Shown: positions 8,449 through 11,367 of the stretch, in pieces
How the letters are laid out: the number at the start of each line of letters is the position of its first letter
Position numbering within the stretch: the stretch's first letter is position 1
Assembly: GCA_002713825.1 (NCBI GenBank)
Contig: PAUU01000021.1
Span: forward strand, 27,999 to 39,365
Source: Acidiferrobacteraceae bacterium
GTDB lineage: Bacteria; Pseudomonadota; Gammaproteobacteria; Arenicellales; UBA868
Direction of reading: 5' to 3'
Length of the DNA stretch: 11,367 nt
Made by a program: the position numbers and the translations under genes
The notes under the pieces: generated by a model
Database searches by the model: none
What the model was told of the DNA's origin: nothing
Seen by the model: only the letters and a program-made list of their open reading frames with translations

Positions 8449-8523
8449 GAGGCAGACTTATCAGGATCCTTACAGACACTGGAATCATTCGCCTAGTCGA
8501 CTCATTGCAAAGCCGGCTGGGCG

Positions 8524-9513
8524 CTATGCACCGTTCCGGAGCTGGGTGATCGCCTGGGTAAGGGTTTCAATGTTGATGATGCCCATGTATCTTGGTGGAT
8601 TGTCATCGCGCCTGAAGGTTTTCTTAACGATCCCGGCCAGGTTCGGTTTTTTCTCGGCCGGGGTCTCTCCTTTACCAATCCCGCCACCGAATTCGATCAT
8701 CATCTGACACCCCTGCTCGGCAGCATATCTGAGATTTTCATACCAAAGGACCGGATTAAATAGCTGAGAGAAAAGTGCTGCCCGTATGGAATGAGGATTC
8801 GAATCATGAAAACGGCCGGTCGTGTTGGATAGTACTGAGACGGATGGAGGCTGCAGGGCAGTGTCTTCCAGTGCGCTTCGAAACTCAAGAGCCGCACCAA
8901 TCATGTAGAAAGTATGAAACGCGCCTTCTGTCTTGAGCCTTGCTGACTTCTTCCCCGGGAACTGATTGGAGAAAGTCTCGACCAGGAGGTCGAGGTCTGT
9001 TGCTTTGCCGCCAACGACCGTCTGATCGGGCAGATTACAGGCCGCCACGGCACAGTAGTGCCGCTCTGCTAAAGCCTTAGCCTCTTCCAAGGCCAGGGGG
9101 AGCGCTTCCATTTCACCCTCGCCTAGTTCTCCCATGAGTCGCCCACGTTCGTGGACCAGGCGAAGTGCGTCAGTGAAGCTCAGCGTACCGGCGGCAACCA
9201 AGGCAGAATACTCCCCAAGACTATGGCCCGCAGCAGCCTTAGGCGTGACTGGCTGGCCTATCTGGTCCTCAAAAATGCGCAGACAGGCAATCGCATGGGT
9301 AAGCAGTGCCGGCTGTGTGTATCGAGTCAGATGAATCTCATGATTGGGATCTTCAAAGGAAAGACGAGCAAGATCGTAGCCAAGTGTATCGCTGGCCTCC
9401 TCGTAAAGTTGCCTTACGGTTTCAAAGGAGTCGAAGAGATCGCACCCCATCCCAGGGTACTGCGATCCCTGGCCGGGAAAAACAAGTAGTGCAGATTCAA
9501 GAAGATCAGGCAT
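8524..9513 (-). CDS. FabD-family malonyl-CoA:ACP transacylase
   Basis: A 329-residue acyltransferase that would move malonyl from CoA to an acyl carrier protein. All catalytic landmarks are present: FPGQGSQYPGMG (12-23), GHSLGEYSALV (96-106) with nucleophile Ser98, the carboxylate-binding Arg123 in HERGRLM, catalytic His200 in GAFHTFYM, and Gln250 in SQLFNPVLW (E. coli FabD: S92, R117, H201, Q250). The C-terminal glycine motif is altered to EFGGGIGKG, where FabD usually has GPG followed by VLxGL. It is somewhat longer than E. coli FabD. No fab, acpP or polyketide gene is adjacent, so it is likely a second, stand-alone transacylase serving an unknown carrier protein. Start: ATG at 9513, which fits the family N-terminus; the Shine-Dalgarno is weak. 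Confidence 0.87.
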   Translation of the reverse strand: MPDLLESALLVFPGQGSQYPGMGCDLFDSFETVRQLYEEASDTLGYDLARLSFEDPNHEIHLTRYTQPALLTHAIACLRIFEDQIGQPVTPKAAAGHSLGEYSALVAAGTLSFTDALRLVHERGRLMGELGEGEMEALPLALEEAKALAERHYCAVAACNLPDQTVVGGKATDLDLLVETFSNQFPGKKSARLKTEGAFHTFYMIGAALEFRSALEDTALQPPSVSVLSNTTGRFHDSNPHSIRAALFSQLFNPVLWYENLRYAAEQGCQMMIEFGGGIGKGETPAEKKPNLAGIVKKTFRRDDNPPRYMGIINIETLTQAITQLRNGA

Positions 9514-9554
9514 GGAGGGTCCGTTAGAAATTTACCAAGTGGTTTTGTCTACAC

Positions 9555-9568
9555 AGGATTTTAATCCT
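9555..9568. repeat. Short inverted repeat upstream of the malonyltransferase gene
   Basis: AGGATT, 2-nt spacer, AATCCT: 6-bp perfect arms about 40 bp upstream of the malonyltransferase start. It could be an operator, but a match this short can occur by chance. Confidence 0.3.
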
Positions 9569-9813
9569 TAGCGCACACTCCTTTGGCGCAGCGGAATTAT
9601 TGCTGGGGTTTTGGTTCCAGAATTCATGTGGGACGTATTTGAAAACCGCGCTCGGCAGAGCCAAATACAATACCTAGCAAGACAAATGATTTGCGCAACG
9701 TGCTAACAAGAAAATGGTGCGGTGCAGTAAATAAAAATTCTGGCAGAATAAATGGCGCTTATAAGGTCAAAAAAAGAGTATATGGGTCTTCCGACAGAAC
9801 CTCTAAATATATC

Positions 9814-9834
9814 TCAATAGACTGTTTCTATTGA
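9814..9834. repeat. 7-bp inverted repeat with 7-nt loop
   Basis: TCAATAG, 7-nt spacer, CTATTGA: perfect arms just downstream of the small-RNA terminator. It is AT-rich with no U-tract, so it is not a terminator; it may be an operator. Unassigned. Confidence 0.3.
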
Positions 9835-9849
9835 TGAATACGGAGTTAC

Positions 9850-9880
9850 AAAAAAAGCCCGCCAAAATCATAGGCGGGCT
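9850..9880 (-). terminator. Strong intrinsic terminator of the candidate small RNA
   Basis: On the minus strand: AGCCCGCC, a 9-nt loop, GGCGGGCU, then a run of U. The 8-bp stem is perfect and GC-rich. On the plus strand no T-tract follows the stem, so it works leftward only. No protein gene on this strand ends here. Confidence 0.88.
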
Positions 9881-9929
9881 GAATATTTGGAGGAGGATAT
9901 GAAAAGAAATTGTGCGTTGCACAAAATCT
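9850..9929 (-). ncRNA. Candidate small regulatory RNA, about 80 nt, anti-Shine-Dalgarno type
   Basis: A self-contained minus-strand transcription unit. The promoter at 9936-9964 predicts a start at A9929, and the intrinsic terminator predicts an end near 9850. The RNA has three parts. A 5' hairpin has 6-bp arms, UUGUGC and GCACAA, with loop AAC (9910-9924). A U- and C-rich linker of about 29 nt, probably single-stranded, contains UCCUCCUCC (9889-9897). Last is the 8-bp terminator stem with a U-tract. The UCCUCCUCC run is complementary to Shine-Dalgarno sequences, and a terminal U-tract is a usual Hfq-binding feature. The likely role, by inference, is repression of mRNA translation at ribosome binding sites. 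I do not recognise it as a known RNA family. It is divergent from the histidine phosphatase gene. Confidence 0.65.
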
Positions 9930-9935
9930 GGGGGG

Positions 9936-9964
9936 ATCATAATGACCGGCTTGGATAAAGTCAA
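9936..9964 (-). promoter_or_regulatory. Near-consensus sigma70 promoter of the candidate small RNA
   Basis: On the minus strand the -35 is TTGACT (9959-9964), the spacer exactly 17 bp (9942-9958), and the -10 is TATGAT (9936-9941). Each hexamer differs from consensus at one base. The start is predicted at A9929 after a run of six C. Confidence 0.72.
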
Positions 9965-10006
9965 CTCTTGCGCTCAGATTTCGCTTCGCAGCGCCAACTC
10001 TTGCAC
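9960..10006. repeat. Direct repeat pair with 33-bp period over the small-RNA promoter
   Basis: CAACTCTTGC occurs at 9962-9971 and 9995-10004. Over 14 positions (9960-9973 and 9993-10006) 12 bases match. The period is 33 bp, about three helical turns, and the near copy overlaps the -35 box. This suggests two same-face sites for one regulator. Confidence 0.5.
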
Positions 10007-10023
10007 CTCATGTTGATTTTTGG

Positions 10024-10039
10024 AGAGCCCAGCGGCTCT
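10024..10039. repeat. Hairpin-forming inverted repeat before the phosphatase gene
   Basis: AGAGCC, 4-nt loop, GGCTCT: perfect 6-bp arms about 35 bp upstream of the histidine phosphatase start. No T-tract follows on either strand, so it is not an intrinsic terminator. It may lie in the mRNA leader or serve as an operator. Confidence 0.35.
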
Positions 10040-10073
10040 AGTGAACAATGCTGATTTTGGGAGAGGAATGAAA

Positions 10074-10670
10074 ATGAGCCTTCTCATTGCACGACATGGC
10101 CAAACTGATTGGAATCTTAAGCAGCGTTGGCAGTCCGTTAGCGATATTCCGCTTAATGCGGAAGGTCAGAATCAAGCAATTCGGCTGGCGGCTTTGCTGA
10201 AGGCGCGGGGGTGCACGCCACAACGCCTGATTTCATCACCGCTCTTAAGAGCCCAGAAGACCGCACAGATTTTGGGTACAGCGATGGGCTGTAACGTAGA
10301 GACGGATCCGACGCTGATTGAGCTTGACCTGGGTCAGTTCGAAGGTCGGCTTGAAGCAGAACTGCGGGCGGAGGATCCTGCCGGGTATGACGCCTGGCGC
10401 GAGTCCTGCTATCTTCTGGCCGCACCGGGGGGTGAGACGATCCACGACGTTGCATCACGGATTGCTGGCCTGATTGCCGATCTGGACGATCGGGAGGGCG
10501 ATATCCTGATCGTCGGTCATCAGGGGGTGAATATGGCGATTAAGGCCAGTCTTAGTGATTGCTTCAGTCAAACATGCCTGACCTCATTCCGGCAGAGCAA
10601 CGATGAAATTGAAGTCTGGCAACTGGATCCTGCCATGCTGACGGGACGCATTAAAGCAGACGATGACTGA
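10074..10670 (+). CDS. Histidine phosphatase family protein (phosphoglycerate mutase-like)
   Basis: A 198-residue cytoplasmic enzyme of histidine phosphatase branch 1. The phospho-accepting motif is at the very N-terminus (LIARHGQTDWN, with RHG at residues 7-9 and His8 phosphorylated). Arg59 is in SSPLLRAQKTA, the acid residue is Glu83 in ELDLGQFEG, and the second catalytic His149 is in IVGHQGVN. The length is normal for GpmB/CobC-like phosphatases. The sequence does not tell whether the substrate is a sugar phosphate, a cobalamin-pathway phosphate or something else. ATG 10074 is preferred because GAGAGGA (10061-10067) lies 6 nt before it; ATG 10068 is nearly as good, and a TTG at 10020 is unlikely. 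Its stop overlaps the next gene by 8 bp. Confidence 0.88.
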   Translation: MSLLIARHGQTDWNLKQRWQSVSDIPLNAEGQNQAIRLAALLKARGCTPQRLISSPLLRAQKTAQILGTAMGCNVETDPTLIELDLGQFEGRLEAELRAEDPAGYDAWRESCYLLAAPGGETIHDVASRIAGLIADLDDREGDILIVGHQGVNMAIKASLSDCFSQTCLTSFRQSNDEIEVWQLDPAMLTGRIKADDD

Positions 10671-11304
10671 TCTTTCTTCTCTCGACCTCAATGAGGCGTG
10701 TCGATACTTGTCGACATGTGACAAAGGCCTTGCCAGAATTATTGCCGATGTTGGTCCATGCGGGCTGGAAGTCCGAAGCAACCGGTCGGTTTTTGAGTAT
10801 CTGTGCCGGTCTATTGTCTATCAGCAACTCAGCGGCAAGGCCGCGGGAACGATTCATGGTCGTCTGCGGGATCTTTTCGAACGACGGCGTGTGAACGCGG
10901 AAACACTGCTCTGCCTGCCTCAGACGCAGTTACGGTCAGCAGGCCTTTCGCATCCGAAATCGCTCGCACTCTACGATCTTGCACAGCGCCAGCAAGAGGG
11001 ATTGGTGCCTACGCGCCGGCAGTTGAAACGCATGACGGATGAAGAGATCGTCCGCATTTTGAGCCAGGTTCGCGGCATCGGGGAATGGACGGTGCAGATG
11101 CTTCTTATTTTCTATCTTGGCCGGCCGGACGTGTTGCCCACCCGGGATTTGGGTGTGCAGAAGGGGTACCAGAAGATGCGTCGGTTGCGCCAATTGCCCG
11201 CGCCAGCCCGCCTCGCCCGGGCAGGCCTGCGGTGGCGTCCTTATCGATCAGTTGCCACGTGGTATCTCTGGCGTTGCCTGGACATCGAGCTGCCGACGGC
11301 CTAG
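10663..11304 (+). CDS. DNA-3-methyladenine glycosylase, AlkA/HhH-GPD type
   Basis: A 213-residue base-excision repair glycosylase that removes alkylated purines such as 3-methyladenine. Visible elements are FEYLCRSIVYQQLSGKAA (44-61), characteristic of the bacterial 3-methyladenine glycosylase II group, the helix-hairpin-helix VRGIGEWTVQMLL (136-148), and the catalytic Asp162 in LPTRDLGVQKGY. It ends with LRWRPYRSVATWYLWR, matching the family's usual C-terminus. There is no C-terminal four-Cys cluster, so it is not an endonuclease III/MutY iron-sulphur type, and it lacks the N-terminal extra domain of E. coli AlkA. The ATG at 10663 lies inside the 3' end of the phosphatase gene (8-bp overlap), which indicates translational coupling; its own Shine-Dalgarno is weak. 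Confidence 0.9.
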   Translation: MTDLSSLDLNEACRYLSTCDKGLARIIADVGPCGLEVRSNRSVFEYLCRSIVYQQLSGKAAGTIHGRLRDLFERRRVNAETLLCLPQTQLRSAGLSHPKSLALYDLAQRQQEGLVPTRRQLKRMTDEEIVRILSQVRGIGEWTVQMLLIFYLGRPDVLPTRDLGVQKGYQKMRRLRQLPAPARLARAGLRWRPYRSVATWYLWRCLDIELPTA

Positions 11305-11308
11305 TTCG

Positions 11309-11367
11309 TTAAGCCGAATCGCCCGTGAGCTGCCGAAATCGCTTCATGAGCGTGTCCTGGCTTTCCT
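11309..11367 (-). CDS. Possible C-terminal tail of a minus-strand gene (partial)
   Basis: On the minus strand one frame runs in from the right edge and stops at a TAA (11309-11311), giving the tail ESQDTLMKRFRQLTGDSA. The charged, helix-like composition looks like a real protein end. It would be convergent with the glycosylase gene, with 4 bp between the stop codons. Eighteen residues do not allow identification, and the other frames are also partly open. Confidence 0.35.
   Translation of the reverse strand, partial: ESQDTLMKRFRQLTGDSA

Larger units (their letters stand above)
9514..9849. other. Long intergenic region without a supported gene
   Basis: 336 bp, clearly richer in A and T than the flanking genes, with no coding frame that has a credible start or composition. 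It must contain the promoter of the minus-strand malonyltransferase gene, but I find no near-consensus pair at a sensible distance. It holds two short inverted repeats (9555-9568 and 9814-9834), listed separately. Confidence 0.5.

Noticed and set aside
9910..9924. TTGTGC/GCACAA inverted repeat considered as an operator of a polyhydroxyalkanoate-type regulator (TGC-N3-GCA)
   Set aside because: It matches such motifs only partly, there is no PHA gene nearby, and it is explained as the 5' hairpin of the predicted RNA.
9899..9958. A 19-codon plus-strand reading frame preceded by GGAGGAGG, which looks like a strong ribosome binding site
   Set aside because: The spacing to the ATG is only 2 to 5 nt, the peptide is not recognisable, and no plus-strand promoter is seen. 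The GGAGGAGG is better explained as the complement of the UCCUCCUCC segment in the minus-strand small RNA.
9963..10013. A 16-codon minus-strand frame (MRCKSWRCEA...) upstream of the small-RNA promoter
   Set aside because: No Shine-Dalgarno or promoter is visible, it ends inside the -35 box of the small-RNA promoter, and it contains the direct repeats.
10024..10039. Hairpin before the phosphatase gene considered as a terminator
   Set aside because: The 6-bp stem is not followed by a T-tract on either strand.

Overview
The window reads as ordinary chromosomal DNA of a Gammaproteobacterium, probably a marine or environmental heterotroph. The main clues are a LiuR-type MerR regulator, a fused isobutyryl-CoA mutase, moderately high GC and dense gene packing. 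The taxonomic placement is an inference from protein style and was not tested by any search. I see no transposase, phage gene, CRISPR array, rRNA or tRNA.

Layout. Left (about 1-2856): three minus-strand genes, read from right to left. These are a MerR/LiuR-family regulator, an AI-2E-family membrane protein (TTG start with a good Shine-Dalgarno) and an MFS_3-type exporter, with gaps of 56 and 75 bp, so they may be co-transcribed. Centre (2857-6233): a short divergent promoter region leads to icmF, the adenosylcobalamin-dependent fused isobutyryl-CoA mutase with its own built-in G-protein chaperone. A 14-bp perfect palindrome at 2910-2923 overlaps the -35 boxes of both divergent promoters, so the regulator probably controls both itself and icmF. 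Right of centre (6341-9513): a second MFS transporter on plus, then on minus an EamA/DMT permease and, upstream of it, a FabD-family malonyl-CoA:ACP transacylase.

9514-10073 is the only long gap, about 560 bp. Most of it is AT-rich with no gene I can support. Its right part holds the most interesting signal in the window: a complete small-RNA transcription unit on the minus strand. It has a near-consensus sigma70 promoter (TTGACT, 17-bp spacer, TATGAT), a predicted RNA of about 80 nt and a strong intrinsic terminator. The RNA has a small 5' hairpin, a single-stranded UCCUCCUCC (anti-Shine-Dalgarno) segment and a terminator stem followed by a U-tract, which is the form of an Hfq-type regulatory RNA that targets ribosome binding sites. 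A direct repeat spaced by 33 bp, with one copy touching the -35 box, suggests an activator.

Right end (10074-11304): a histidine phosphatase and an AlkA-type 3-methyladenine DNA glycosylase overlap by 8 bp on plus and look translationally coupled. Possible tails of neighbouring genes lie at both edges.

Taken together, the regulator/icmF pair points to branched-chain acyl-CoA (valine/isobutyrate) metabolism interchanging with n-butyryl-CoA. The transporters have no substrate that can be assigned from sequence.
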